NCBI GenBank assembly: GCA_030656435.1
Contig: JAUSOA010000245.1
Span: 1-9,443, forward strand
Direction: 5' to 3'
Length of the DNA stretch: 9,443 bases
Source: Acholeplasmataceae bacterium
GTDB lineage: Bacteria; Bacillota_I; Bacilli_A; Acholeplasmatales; Acholeplasmataceae
The position numbers and the translations under genes are program-made. Under the pieces are notes generated by a model, which was not told where the DNA came from, did no database searches, and worked only from the letters and a program-made list of their open reading frames with translations. This document shows positions 1 through 7,108 of this stretch, one piece after another; the stretch's first letter is position 1, and each line of letters begins with the position of its first letter.

Positions 1-1514
1 TCTTGATGCTTAATCCAATATTGGAATGCACAGACTTGAGCGAGTGTGTAATCGATATAATAGAATGGTGCATGGAAGATATGACCTTGTCTAAACCAGA
101 AGGTTCCCTTTTCTAGGAACGCATCATCACCATAATCCTTAAATGGCATATACTTCTTCTCTAGTTTTCTCCAAGTCGCTTTTCTTTCGTCTGGAGTCAT
201 ATTTGGAGATTCATAGATATGGTGTTGGAAATCATCGACTAAAACACCATATGGAAGAAATGATACAGCACTAGCTAAATGGTTGAATTTATACTTTGCA
301 GTATCTTCAACAAAGAATTGGTCAATCCATGGCCAAGCAAGAAATTCCATACTCATAGAGTGAATTTCTGCAGCTTCCATGGTTGGCCAACGATAATCAG
401 GAATTAAATCTCTAGATTGATAAACCTGAAAAGCGTGCCCTGCTTCATGTGTTAATACGTCAACATCGTGTGATGTTCCATTAAAATTCGCGAAGATAAA
501 AGGTGCTTTATGATCTGGAAGATATGTACAATATCCACCTGCTTGTTTACCTGGCTTTGAATCTAATTCTAGTAATTCTCTATCGAGCATAAAGTTAAAG
601 AATTCTGAGGTTTCTGGTGACATTTCATCATACATCTTCTTCGCTCTTTCGACCTGCCATGCGCGGTCTCCCTTTGGTGTAGGGTTTCCTGATAGGAAGG
701 ATAATGCTAGGTCATATGACTTGGGATTATCAATTCCAAGACGCTTCGCTTTACGGTCTGTAAGCTCAGTGACTAGTGGAACGATATCAGCATAGATTTG
801 ATCTCTATAGGTTTTAACGTCTGCTGCAGTATAATCGGTTCTGCCGAAACGATCATAGCCAAGTTGAACAAAGTTTTCATATCCTAATTTTGCAGCAATC
901 TCAGATCTAATCTTAACCATATCATCATAAATGCGGTCAAACTTTTCTTCGTTTTGTTCGAAGAATTTAGAAACTGCAAGCTGTGCTTGATGTCTTGTTT
1001 CTCTATCTGTGTTTTGAATGAATGGAGCCATTTGAGAAAGATTGTAGGTTCCACCAAAGAATTCAATCTTTGCTGATGCGATAAGCTTTCCGTATTCGGT
1101 GATTAGCTTGTTTTCCTTTTGTAGGTCACCAATGATTTCTGGCTTAAATGTCTTTTGAGCAAGCTCGCCGCGTAAGAAGATCAGTTTCCCATACTTTTCT
1201 TCTAATCCTGGTCTATTCTTTGAAGCAAGTGCTCTTAAGAATAGTTCTTGTTCATACTGTTGAAGAACTGGGCGGTTTTCATCAAAGAATTCCTGTTCTT
1301 TTTCATAGAACTCATTCGTGGTATCGACAGAGTTACGAATCGATACTAAAGTTCCCATCGTGTTTAAATTGTCAAAAATAGCGAATAGATTGTCAATCGC
1401 CTTGATTTCGGTTTCTAGATCGTGCCCTGAATTGATCAAAGCTATTTCTTTTTCTAATTCCTTTTTTGCGAGTTCAACATCGGGTCTTTCATACTTAAAG
1501 TCATTGAATTTCAT
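1..1514 (-). CDS. M3-family oligoendopeptidase (PepF-like), 3' end outside window
   Basis: This is a zinc metallopeptidase expected to cleave short peptides in the cytoplasm; no signal peptide is seen. The frame is open from ATG at 1514-1512 to the window edge (504 codons). The motif HEAGHAFQ lies at residues 356-363: H356 and H360 are zinc ligands and E357 the catalytic base. The third ligand is E383 in AAEIHSMSME, the M3 spacing. Downstream, the segment with FHAPFYYIDYTLAQ matches the substrate-binding end of the M3 fold. From family knowledge, the relatives that are not classical PepF are about 550-570 residues, so roughly 50-60 residues are missing beyond the edge. The start is supported by AAAAGAGGT 9 bases upstream and by a consensus promoter. 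The gene is transcribed separately from the lipoprotein gene behind it. Family call is firm; exact substrate is unknown. Confidence 0.95.
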   Translation of the reverse strand, partial: MKFNDFKYERPDVELAKKELEKEIALINSGHDLETEIKAIDNLFAIFDNLNTMGTLVSIRNSVDTTNEFYEKEQEFFDENRPVLQQYEQELFLRALASKNRPGLEEKYGKLIFLRGELAQKTFKPEIIGDLQKENKLITEYGKLIASAKIEFFGGTYNLSQMAPFIQNTDRETRHQAQLAVSKFFEQNEEKFDRIYDDMVKIRSEIAAKLGYENFVQLGYDRFGRTDYTAADVKTYRDQIYADIVPLVTELTDRKAKRLGIDNPKSYDLALSFLSGNPTPKGDRAWQVERAKKMYDEMSPETSEFFNFMLDRELLELDSKPGKQAGGYCTYLPDHKAPFIFANFNGTSHDVDVLTHEAGHAFQVYQSRDLIPDYRWPTMEAAEIHSMSMEFLAWPWIDQFFVEDTAKYKFNHLASAVSFLPYGVLVDDFQHHIYESPNMTPDERKATWRKLEKKYMPFKDYGDDAFLEKGTFWFRQGHIFHAPFYYIDYTLAQVCAFQYWIKHQ

Positions 1515-1542
1515 GGTTTTTATACCTCTTTTCCTATGGTTA

Positions 1543-1571
1543 ATTATACTATTTTTTGTGTCTGCTGACAA
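1543..1571 (-). promoter_or_regulatory. Sigma-A type promoter of the oligoendopeptidase gene
   Basis: On the minus strand TTGTCA (1571-1566) is followed after exactly 17 bases by TATAAT (1548-1543), 29 bases before the start codon. The -35 box lies right after the T-rich tail of the preceding gene's terminator, so the two genes are separate transcription units. Confidence 0.8.
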
Positions 1572-1572
1572 C

Positions 1573-1602
1573 AAAAAGATTAAAGGAGTAGAAAACTACT
1601 CC
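1573..1602 (-). terminator. Intrinsic terminator of the lipoprotein gene
   Basis: Perfect 7-bp stem, GGAGTAG (1585-1591) with CTACTCC (1596-1602), around an AAAA loop. On the minus strand it is followed by TTTAATCTTTTT. It begins 7 bases after the lipoprotein stop codon. Confidence 0.8.
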
Positions 1603-1609
1603 CTAAAAG

Positions 1610-2683
1610 TTATTCGTTAGACTTGATAAAAATATAACCTATCACTACATTTTCTCCAGATTCTAATGTGTATCCAAGAATTAGTGTCGTACGGCTTGGA
1701 ACTATTACAAATTGATTATGTATATAATCTTTATTGATTGTTAATGAGTTTCCAGTTATTGTGTAGTCACTTGTAGTAATATCATTTCCTGATAGGGAAA
1801 GAATGACACCGCCAAAAAGCTCATAGGTAACAGTAACATTGGTCATAAAGTTGGTGAAAATTTCACTTCCGCTAATCATATAAGGTCTAGCGGTATCTGT
1901 GATGTTAATTTTTACCTCATGACTACCATAATTCGTATCGATTGTAAATACATGCACTCCAACTAGCAGTGGTGTAAGAAATGATGATTTAAATGAAACC
2001 TTTTGATTAGAAACTATTAGGTTAGATAAAGCAACTTCTTCTCCTACATAGTTAGTAACTGATAAAACATCTGGATTGTTATCAAATGATTTAACTTCAA
2101 GATCAAATGTGGATTGTTTAGAATAGTTTTTCGTAGTTGTGGAAAGAATGGTTACTTCTGTAGATACATAAATAGGTAGCGAGTAAGGTGACTCCCCGAG
2201 TCTAAAGATTGCTTTAACCTTGATTTCCTTGCGTAGTGAACCATAAAGAGATAGCGTAAGATTTGTATCAGTAGTCGTATAGACTTGATTATCAACACGC
2301 ACTTCATAGGATGTCGCGTTAGGCACTGAATCCCAAAATAGTATTTGATTGATAACGTTTAAATTCGTTGGTGATGGAAAAAATGGAGCCATTGTAAAAG
2401 TGAGCTTTTCTGTGTAATAGGAATCTTGATAGTTTTTAGCTTGTGCCTTCACTCGAACTTGATAATCACCAAAATAATTGAGGTCGTATTGCAAATTTGT
2501 AGTTGAATAAGTCACACCATTAATTTCAATCACATAGTCTTCTGCATTCTCAACTGCATCAAAAACGAGACCAAAATTCTCATATCTTAAATTTGCAGGT
2601 GTTTCTAGTCTTATATTCCCCTCTGGTTTACATCCAGACAAGGTAAATAAAAGTAGAGATAGTATGATTAGTTTCTTTATCAT
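1610..2683 (-). CDS. Surface lipoprotein with fibronectin III-like and X2/Ig-like domains
   Basis: A 357-residue secreted lipoprotein. The N-terminus has two lysines, a hydrophobic stretch and the lipobox LSGC with the modified cysteine at residue 18, so the mature protein should be tethered to the outer face of the membrane. Residues about 25-95 and 105-180 look like two fibronectin III-like beta-sandwiches (TPANLRYENFGLVFDAV and PSPTNLNVINQILFWDSV, each followed by a Y-x-V/I-x-V/I strand). The remainder resembles two X2-type Ig-like modules; the last has the pattern DYTITGNSLTINKDYI. No catalytic motif is visible, so a binding or adhesion role is inferred. Its own promoter and terminator make it monocistronic. 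The ATG at 2683 has almost no Shine-Dalgarno sequence, but the signal peptide fits only this start, and an in-frame TAA lies 9-11 bases upstream. Confidence 0.85.
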   Translation of the reverse strand: MIKKLIILSLLLFTLSGCKPEGNIRLETPANLRYENFGLVFDAVENAEDYVIEINGVTYSTTNLQYDLNYFGDYQVRVKAQAKNYQDSYYTEKLTFTMAPFFPSPTNLNVINQILFWDSVPNATSYEVRVDNQVYTTTDTNLTLSLYGSLRKEIKVKAIFRLGESPYSLPIYVSTEVTILSTTTKNYSKQSTFDLEVKSFDNNPDVLSVTNYVGEEVALSNLIVSNQKVSFKSSFLTPLLVGVHVFTIDTNYGSHEVKINITDTARPYMISGSEIFTNFMTNVTVTYELFGGVILSLSGNDITTSDYTITGNSLTINKDYIHNQFVIVPSRTTLILGYTLESGENVVIGYIFIKSNE

Positions 2684-2750
2684 TTTGTAATATTACTTGA
2701 TAAGTCAGATTCAAGTATTCACCTTTCATTTGTTTTTTATGCACGATTAC

Positions 2751-2759
2751 ATTATATCA
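2751..2759 (-). promoter_or_regulatory. Extended -10 promoter of the lipoprotein gene
   Basis: The minus strand carries TGATATAAT, a consensus TATAAT with the TG extension. No good -35 is seen at the usual distance, as is common for extended -10 promoters. Transcription would begin near 2744, giving a leader of about 60 bases that contains a Shine-Dalgarno-like GAAAGGT at 2727-2721. Confidence 0.65.
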
Positions 2760-2770
2760 AAATATCAAGT

Positions 2771-2808
2771 AAAAAGGCACAACCATTTTTTTTAGTGATT
2801 GTGCCTTT
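2771..2808 (-). terminator. Intrinsic terminator of the nuclease operon
   Basis: Perfect 10-bp stem, AAAGGCACAA (2773-2782) with TTGTGCCTTT (2799-2808), around a 16-base loop containing eight T. Read on the minus strand the stem is followed by more T residues. It starts about 10 bases after the nuclease stop codon and ends the long minus-strand unit that begins near 7075. Confidence 0.88.
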
Positions 2809-2817
2809 AAAATTATA

Positions 2818-3753
2818 TTACGGTGAATAAATTAGATCAACAAAATGAGGGAAATCAATAAAAGGATTTCTATTATGTTGATAACTGTAGATGACGTTGT
2901 TCCGATTTCTTTCGAAATCATCAACTGGATCATCTTCGTGCCACTGAATTAAGATATCTAGCATGGCCATTTGGTATAAGGAAGGTGTTGAGTTGATTAA
3001 TTCTAGATAGTTATACATAACAACCATATAAAATAGGATTCTAGCTATATCTCCTCTAACCTCTAATCTTACTGGATTTCCAAGTATTAAAAGTGATTCA
3101 TCAAAATGACTATTCCCTCTACTTGAATTCGCATTTGGATTCGCAGGCTTTAAGTTATGTAAGTCTGATCCAATGTTTTTACTTGTGTTAGATAAGCTTG
3201 TAGTCATCATTAAAGACTGAGGCCATACGTGCTCTCTATTCCATGTAACTCCATCATCCCAAGTGCCAGAAACTGAAGTTCCTAGGTAAATGAGGATAAT
3301 GTTATTCGGGTTATTAGGATCTCTATCAGTTTCATTTAGAATATAACGTGAATCCCCATATGAGAATTTAACCATTCCTGTGTTGATGATAGAACGCAAT
3401 TCTAAAAGTAATGCATTTCCAGATAGTCCAGATGCAGAGGCGTAATATTCTGTTAATACTAAACCAGCTTCTGGATTGTCGGGGTCTATGACTGTATGCT
3501 GTACAGCTAAGAACGCTTCATTTCCAGCAGAATCGATGGCATAGTAGGTAACAATATAGGTTCCTGGTGTTGACATGTCAACATAGCCAGTGAAAGTGCA
3601 TAAAATGATTCCATCTATATCGTCATTTGCTTCGCACACATCCAAATCTATGTTGGCATCCCCTACTTCGTGTGTAAAATCAGTGCCGGGAGGTAGTGAT
3701 AGTACAGGTGCGGTAATGTCGGTAGGGGGTATTACGGGTTTAGGTAAGTTAGA
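2818..3753 (-). CDS. Endonuclease I module with Ig-like domain; 3' part of a frameshifted gene
   Basis: Secreted-type endonuclease I (EndA/NucM/Vvn-like, beta-beta-alpha metal fold), expected to hydrolyse DNA and possibly RNA. Seen motifs in order: WNREHVWPQS (catalytic Glu-His at 3234-3229), DLHNLKPANPNANSSRGN, RGDIARILFYM, then DPVDDFERNRN and NRNPFIDFP, the usual C-terminal signature. Before it lies an Ig-like domain of the HYR/DUF5011 type (DITAPVLSL, DDIDG, PGTYIVTYYAIDSAGNEA). The only possible start in this frame is a TTG at 3645 inside the Ig-like domain, with no properly spaced ribosome binding site. The frame is open from 3753, overlapping the end of the large upstream ORF, and adds the domain's missing first strand. 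This is therefore most likely the C-terminal 305 residues of one long protein, joined by a one-base shift. No signal peptide of its own, so export depends on the upstream part. Confidence 0.85.
   Translation of the reverse strand, partial: SNLPKPVIPPTDITAPVLSLPPGTDFTHEVGDANIDLDVCEANDDIDGIILCTFTGYVDMSTPGTYIVTYYAIDSAGNEAFLAVQHTVIDPDNPEAGLVLTEYYASASGLSGNALLLELRSIINTGMVKFSYGDSRYILNETDRDPNNPNNIILIYLGTSVSGTWDDGVTWNREHVWPQSLMMTTSLSNTSKNIGSDLHNLKPANPNANSSRGNSHFDESLLILGNPVRLEVRGDIARILFYMVVMYNYLELINSTPSLYQMAMLDILIQWHEDDPVDDFERNRNNVIYSYQHNRNPFIDFPHFVDLIYSP
3732..3753 (-). other. Frameshift junction between LTD protein and nuclease module
   Basis: In the large ORF the minus strand reads CTA AAC CCG TAA; in the nuclease frame it reads AAA CCC GTA ATA. 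The nuclease frame has a stop at 3756-3754 and the large ORF stops at 3734-3732, so the shift must lie between. One extra C in the CCC run (3738-3736) would give LNP-VIPPTDITAPV without interruption. Alternatively the prolyl-tRNA in the P site could slip from CCG to CCC by -1 while the UAA codon waits. A real mutation, a sequencing error and recoding cannot be told apart here. Confidence 0.7.
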
Positions 3754-6700
3754 TTAGCTGGCACTGCTGTAAAGTCGGTATTATTGTTATTAGTGTCAAC
3801 AAATGAGTTTCGTTTTATTGAATTTGTGTTTGATGGCGCTGGGGCACGACCAGTACCTTCATAAGCACCAGCTGTAGTACCAAATCCAACGAAATCAACA
3901 ATAGTGGGATCACTAATCGGATTTGCACCTGTTAATGATGTCGTTGAACTAACCAAAGCAACTTTTCCAGCAGTAGCTGACATATTTATAGTTCCTATAT
4001 CGTGAGGTGTTTTAGGTAATGGAGAGCCAACAGATCCCCCAGCAAGTTGTATAACATAATAACTGCCAGACGCAACAGATTTTGTTAAATTTAATTTTGC
4101 CCAACTATCACCAGTTGCTGAAGCGTATTGAATTGAATATCCAGATAAGTTTATAGTACCGCTTGTTCCATTATATAGAATCACATAATCGTGTGTGTAT
4201 GTAGCTCCCGAATTACCTCCACCACCATAAACTTCGTAAATCATAAGTGTGCTAACGGCTCTCCACTGTGCGTGAAAGTTTTTATCTCCCGTTGAGCCTA
4301 ATACAATATTTTCAACTTTAGAACCACCACTTGATGCCGTAAACCAACCAAGGAAAATGAAACCTGTTCTAGTTCCTGGATTTTCCAGTGTTATTGTTGG
4401 GGTCTCAATGTTATAACTTAATGGATTTGAGTTGCTTTCACCATCAAGTCCAAGATAGTTAATATTATATGTTATTAGTTCCCATTTTGCATATAATGTC
4501 ATAGCAACATCCGTTGTGTTAACATCAAAATCCCATTCTGTAACAAATGAATCTGATGTATACCATCCTTCAAATGTATAACCCGTTTTTGTTGGTTCGG
4601 TTGGCGCAGTAAATGTCTCATCAACATTTACATATGTTGCGGATGGTGCTGGTTCTCCATCATAAGCTTCATATGAAACTAAAACTTGACCTGCTGCTAC
4701 TTCATCCCATCTTGCATACAGTATCTTGTCACCGGTCGATCCAAGTAAAATGGATTCTACTTCATTTCCATCTTCTTCTAAATCAAACCAACCAACAAAT
4801 GTAAATCCGTCTCTCAATCCTGGATCTGCTAAATTAATCGTTGGTGTCTCAATATTATATGTTGTAGGATTGCTATTTGATGCTCCCGATAATCCGTTAT
4901 ATGTGATGTCATAGTTGATTAGATTCCATTTTGCATGAATCGTTATGTTTTCTATCATTGTACTAAACACATATTTAGACAAGAAAGTGTTGTCATCAGT
5001 ATACCAATCATCAAACGTATATCCTGATCTCGTTGGATTTGAGGGCTTACTAACCTCGGTATCATAGTTTTGAGTTATTGGAGTAACTGAACTACCTCCA
5101 TTGCTATCAAAAGTGATGGTGTACTGATTTACAGTATATTTTGCATATAATATCAAATCTGCTGTAACTGGTGTGCTGAAGTTATATGTTGGTTCAATAA
5201 ATGTATCTGTGGTGTACCAGCCATTAAATGTGTATCCCGTTTTACTTGGTGTGAAGGATGTTGCAGTTTTACTATTTGCAACTAATTGATTTGTTATGCT
5301 TCCTTCATTATTAAATACTATGTCATGGACTTCATCTTTATATAGATCAGATGCAATTAGATTATCTAAATTCAGTCTTGCGGTATTTCCACCATTTTGA
5401 CCACCTTCTGCATAAAAACGCATAAGTGAACTTCCAATATTATATATGCTAACTTTGTTGACCACTAGTGTGCCTTGAATAATATCTAATAAATCAGTGT
5501 GAATTTCCCAATCATTTGTATCATTATTCCAAACTTGCAATTCATATTTTGTAAAATATTGTTCTGCTGAACTATTCCAAAAATATGTATCGAAAGATAG
5601 TTTGTCCATTAATTTGTCTTGGAAATCAAAAATCGCATATGATATTCCAGTGTTTGCATCTCCTAATCTGGGTGATAAGACGAGTGATCTAGATGTAGTT
5701 TCACCAGATATGGTTGTCGTATTAGCAGCTACACGATATAAGGTAACTGGAAATGCACTGCTATCTACAATATTTACAAAATTTACACTGGCTTCAGGAT
5801 CACTATATGTTGTTCCGTGTCCACTAGCAAAATTGAAGTTATATAAAAATTCGTCAATATATCTGTGATTCACATCACTAATTTCTATTTCATTACTTAC
5901 TCCATTGAAATAAATCATATAAGCTCTCATTGCCATATGACTACCCATCTTAAAGCTCGTAATGAATTCATTAGTAGTTTCATTCAAACTGCTTGATTGA
6001 GCCTTAACTGGTGCACTGCTATATTCAAGCATTACTGCACTATTCGAGAACAAGAATCCATACTCAACAAGTTCAAGACCTGCTGGTAAATAAAGTTGTC
6101 CAGTATATGTATGATAGCCATCTCTTAACTCTAAATCTTTGCTTAGTGTAACCACTGGAACTTCACTAACTGTTCCTGTTGCTACATAGACAGCACTTAA
6201 ACTACGATGAGTGAGTGCTGTAAATTTATATTCAGCATTGTAACTGACAATAACTCCATTTTCGGTCCAATGACTAAATTCTAGTCCTGAATCAGCTGGA
6301 TTTGGATTTATGGTTACAACTGTATTAAAATCAACTTCTCCGATGCTTGTTCCGTCAGTAACTGAAATATTTACTTTTGGAAGCGTTCCATCTGGTGTGT
6401 ATTGTAGCATAAACACTGAGTCGGCTGTAATAGGACTACCAAGAGTCATACCACCATGAATGTTAAGCCATCCATTTTCAGTATAATTAGGTTTTCCTGG
6501 TAGATTAATTCCTGTTGCATTAACAGCACTCCCCTCTGTGTACTTACTGCCAAGGTACACCCCATTTGCATCTACGAAGACAACAACGTATTCCCCTGTA
6601 GGCTTATAGACTGCTTGTAATTCAAGTCTAGATGTTACAGTAAATGTTGTCGCTTCAGCTAGTTCAGTATCAACAACTCCATTTACAACCCAAAAAACGA

Positions 6701-6917
6701 ATTCGTATCCTGAAGTTGGAAGTCCAGCTAGAGCATCGGTGTGTGTAATTGTTGTACCATAAGGTCTGTTGAATGGTGTTTTAATTTCATTACCATTATC
6801 AAAAATTGCAGTAATCTTAACACTTACCTCACCTGATGTTGCTTCTACACTGAGTAGAGCGCTACTTGCGAATACTAAAGAAAAAAGGACTATAAATAAT
6901 ACGATCAGCTTCTTCAT
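3732..6917 (-). CDS. Large secreted protein: InlB-type repeats plus lamin-tail-like domain (5' part of split nuclease gene)
   Basis: A 1061-residue exported protein. Signal peptide: MKKLIVLFIVLFSLVFASSA, probable cleavage after SVEA near residue 26. Residues about 29-248 form divergent InlB/Flg_new-like beta repeats, about 249-357 are unassigned, and about 358-525 look like a jelly-roll beta-sandwich ending in RLNLDNLIASD. Five InlB-type repeats cover 529-888 (GYTFNGWYT, GYTFDDWYT, GYTFEGWYT, each closing with YAKY/AKW/ARW). Residues about 890-1030 form a lamin-tail-like (LTD) domain (MIYEVYGGGGNSG, YVILYNGTSGTINLSGYSIQ, VDFVGFG). LTDs are known companions of secreted bacterial nucleases. The frame also opens further upstream to an ATG at 7028, but that would run through the preceding gene and leave the signal peptide internal. 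ATG 6917 has GGGGGA nine bases upstream and is preferred; ATG 6926 is the alternative. With the shifted nuclease module the full product would be about 1366 residues. No C-terminal membrane anchor or sortase motif is seen. Confidence 0.88.
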   Translation of the reverse strand: MKKLIVLFIVLFSLVFASSALLSVEATSGEVSVKITAIFDNGNEIKTPFNRPYGTTITHTDALAGLPTSGYEFVFWVVNGVVDTELAEATTFTVTSRLELQAVYKPTGEYVVVFVDANGVYLGSKYTEGSAVNATGINLPGKPNYTENGWLNIHGGMTLGSPITADSVFMLQYTPDGTLPKVNISVTDGTSIGEVDFNTVVTINPNPADSGLEFSHWTENGVIVSYNAEYKFTALTHRSLSAVYVATGTVSEVPVVTLSKDLELRDGYHTYTGQLYLPAGLELVEYGFLFSNSAVMLEYSSAPVKAQSSSLNETTNEFITSFKMGSHMAMRAYMIYFNGVSNEIEISDVNHRYIDEFLYNFNFASGHGTTYSDPEASVNFVNIVDSSAFPVTLYRVAANTTTISGETTSRSLVLSPRLGDANTGISYAIFDFQDKLMDKLSFDTYFWNSSAEQYFTKYELQVWNNDTNDWEIHTDLLDIIQGTLVVNKVSIYNIGSSLMRFYAEGGQNGGNTARLNLDNLIASDLYKDEVHDIVFNNEGSITNQLVANSKTATSFTPSKTGYTFNGWYTTDTFIEPTYNFSTPVTADLILYAKYTVNQYTITFDSNGGSSVTPITQNYDTEVSKPSNPTRSGYTFDDWYTDDNTFLSKYVFSTMIENITIHAKWNLINYDITYNGLSGASNSNPTTYNIETPTINLADPGLRDGFTFVGWFDLEEDGNEVESILLGSTGDKILYARWDEVAAGQVLVSYEAYDGEPAPSATYVNVDETFTAPTEPTKTGYTFEGWYTSDSFVTEWDFDVNTTDVAMTLYAKWELITYNINYLGLDGESNSNPLSYNIETPTITLENPGTRTGFIFLGWFTASSGGSKVENIVLGSTGDKNFHAQWRAVSTLMIYEVYGGGGNSGATYTHDYVILYNGTSGTINLSGYSIQYASATGDSWAKLNLTKSVASGSYYVIQLAGGSVGSPLPKTPHDIGTINMSATAGKVALVSSTTSLTGANPISDPTIVDFVGFGTTAGAYEGTGRAPAPSNTNSIKRNSFVDTNNNNTDFTAVPANLTYLNP
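4263..5333 (-). repeat. Five tandem InlB/Flg_new-type protein repeats, alternating A and B types
   Basis: Five units of about 70 codons. Type A units carry GYTF-x-GWYT and end in a Y/H-AKW-like motif. Type B units (about 4707-4910 and 4263-4476) carry a shared YNIETPTI and LGSTGDK and end in ARW/AQW. The order is A-A-B-A-B, so the last four look like a duplicated A-B pair. Such repeats form extended stalk-like beta structures in secreted proteins. Confidence 0.8.
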
Positions 6918-6932
6918 TTTATTCATTCCCCC
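6917..6932 (-). promoter_or_regulatory. Ribosome binding site and stop-start coupling for the large secreted protein
   Basis: Minus strand GGGGGA (6932-6927) lies inside the last codons of the small peptide gene, nine bases before ATG 6917. The peptide's TAA occupies 6921-6919, leaving one base before the next ATG. A terminating ribosome could reinitiate here, so the two products are probably translationally coupled. Confidence 0.7.
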
Positions 6933-7050
6933 ATATAGTTTCGTTAAACCATGCGCCTGATGGCCCTGCACTACTTGCGATACTCTCTTCAAAAACAAAC
7001 TCGATAATTTCTGCTTCAGGTTTAACATAGGCTGCCCTAATTTCCATCAT
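6919..7050 (-). CDS. 43-residue peptide of unknown function, first gene of the nuclease operon
   Basis: The open frame extends upstream to 7311, but the true start is one of two adjacent ATGs (7050 or 7047), because a strong GGAGG (7061-7057) sits six bases before the first and a promoter lies just upstream. The peptide begins MMEIRAAYVKPEAEIIEF, continues with a short acidic stretch (FVFEESIASS), then a Gly/Pro/Ser turn (AGPSG) and an aromatic tail with two Trp and acidic ends. It has no Cys, no signal peptide and no membrane segment. The layout (KPE-x-E-I-I-E-F then an S/G-rich tail) is reminiscent of tiny orphan peptides seen in low-GC Gram-positives, but I cannot name a family. Its stop overlaps the ribosome binding region of the large secreted protein. 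It could be a peptide precursor, a coupling leader controlling translation of the next gene, or an independent small protein. Confidence 0.7.
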   Translation of the reverse strand: MMEIRAAYVKPEAEIIEFVFEESIASSAGPSGAWFNETIWGNE

Positions 7051-7074
7051 AAAAAACCTCCGTGTTGAATCATA

Positions 7075-7103
7075 TGAATACTTGGTTTTATTGTAAAGGT
7101 CAA
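7075..7103 (-). promoter_or_regulatory. Promoter of the peptide-nuclease operon
   Basis: Minus strand TTGACC (7103-7098) is followed after 17 bases by TATTCA (7080-7075). The -35 is good, the -10 weak; TATGAT six bases on (7074-7069) is an alternative -10 with poorer spacing. The strong GGAGG lies a short way downstream at 7061-7057. Confidence 0.55.
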
Positions 7104-7108
7104 ATATT

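Noticed and set aside
884..1066. 60-codon minus-strand ORF in a second frame
   Set aside because: Out-of-frame shadow within the oligoendopeptidase gene.
1148..1620. Two overlapping plus-strand ORFs
   Set aside because: Antisense to the oligoendopeptidase 5' end and its promoter; no domain or ribosome binding site.
4613..4914. Two short plus-strand ORFs inside the large minus-strand gene
   Set aside because: Antisense shadows of the repeat region, with low-complexity translations and no ribosome binding sites.
4263..5333. CRISPR array or DNA tandem repeat
   Set aside because: Similarity is at protein level, units are ~70 codons and diverged at DNA level, with no constant short repeat or spacers.
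5602..5868. 88-codon plus-strand ORF
   Set aside because: Antisense to the jelly-roll-like region of the large secreted protein; no recognisable domain.
6927..7028. Upstream extension of the large secreted protein to an ATG at 7028
   Set aside because: It would overlap nearly the whole small peptide gene, lacks a ribosome binding site, and leaves the clear signal peptide 37 residues inside the protein.
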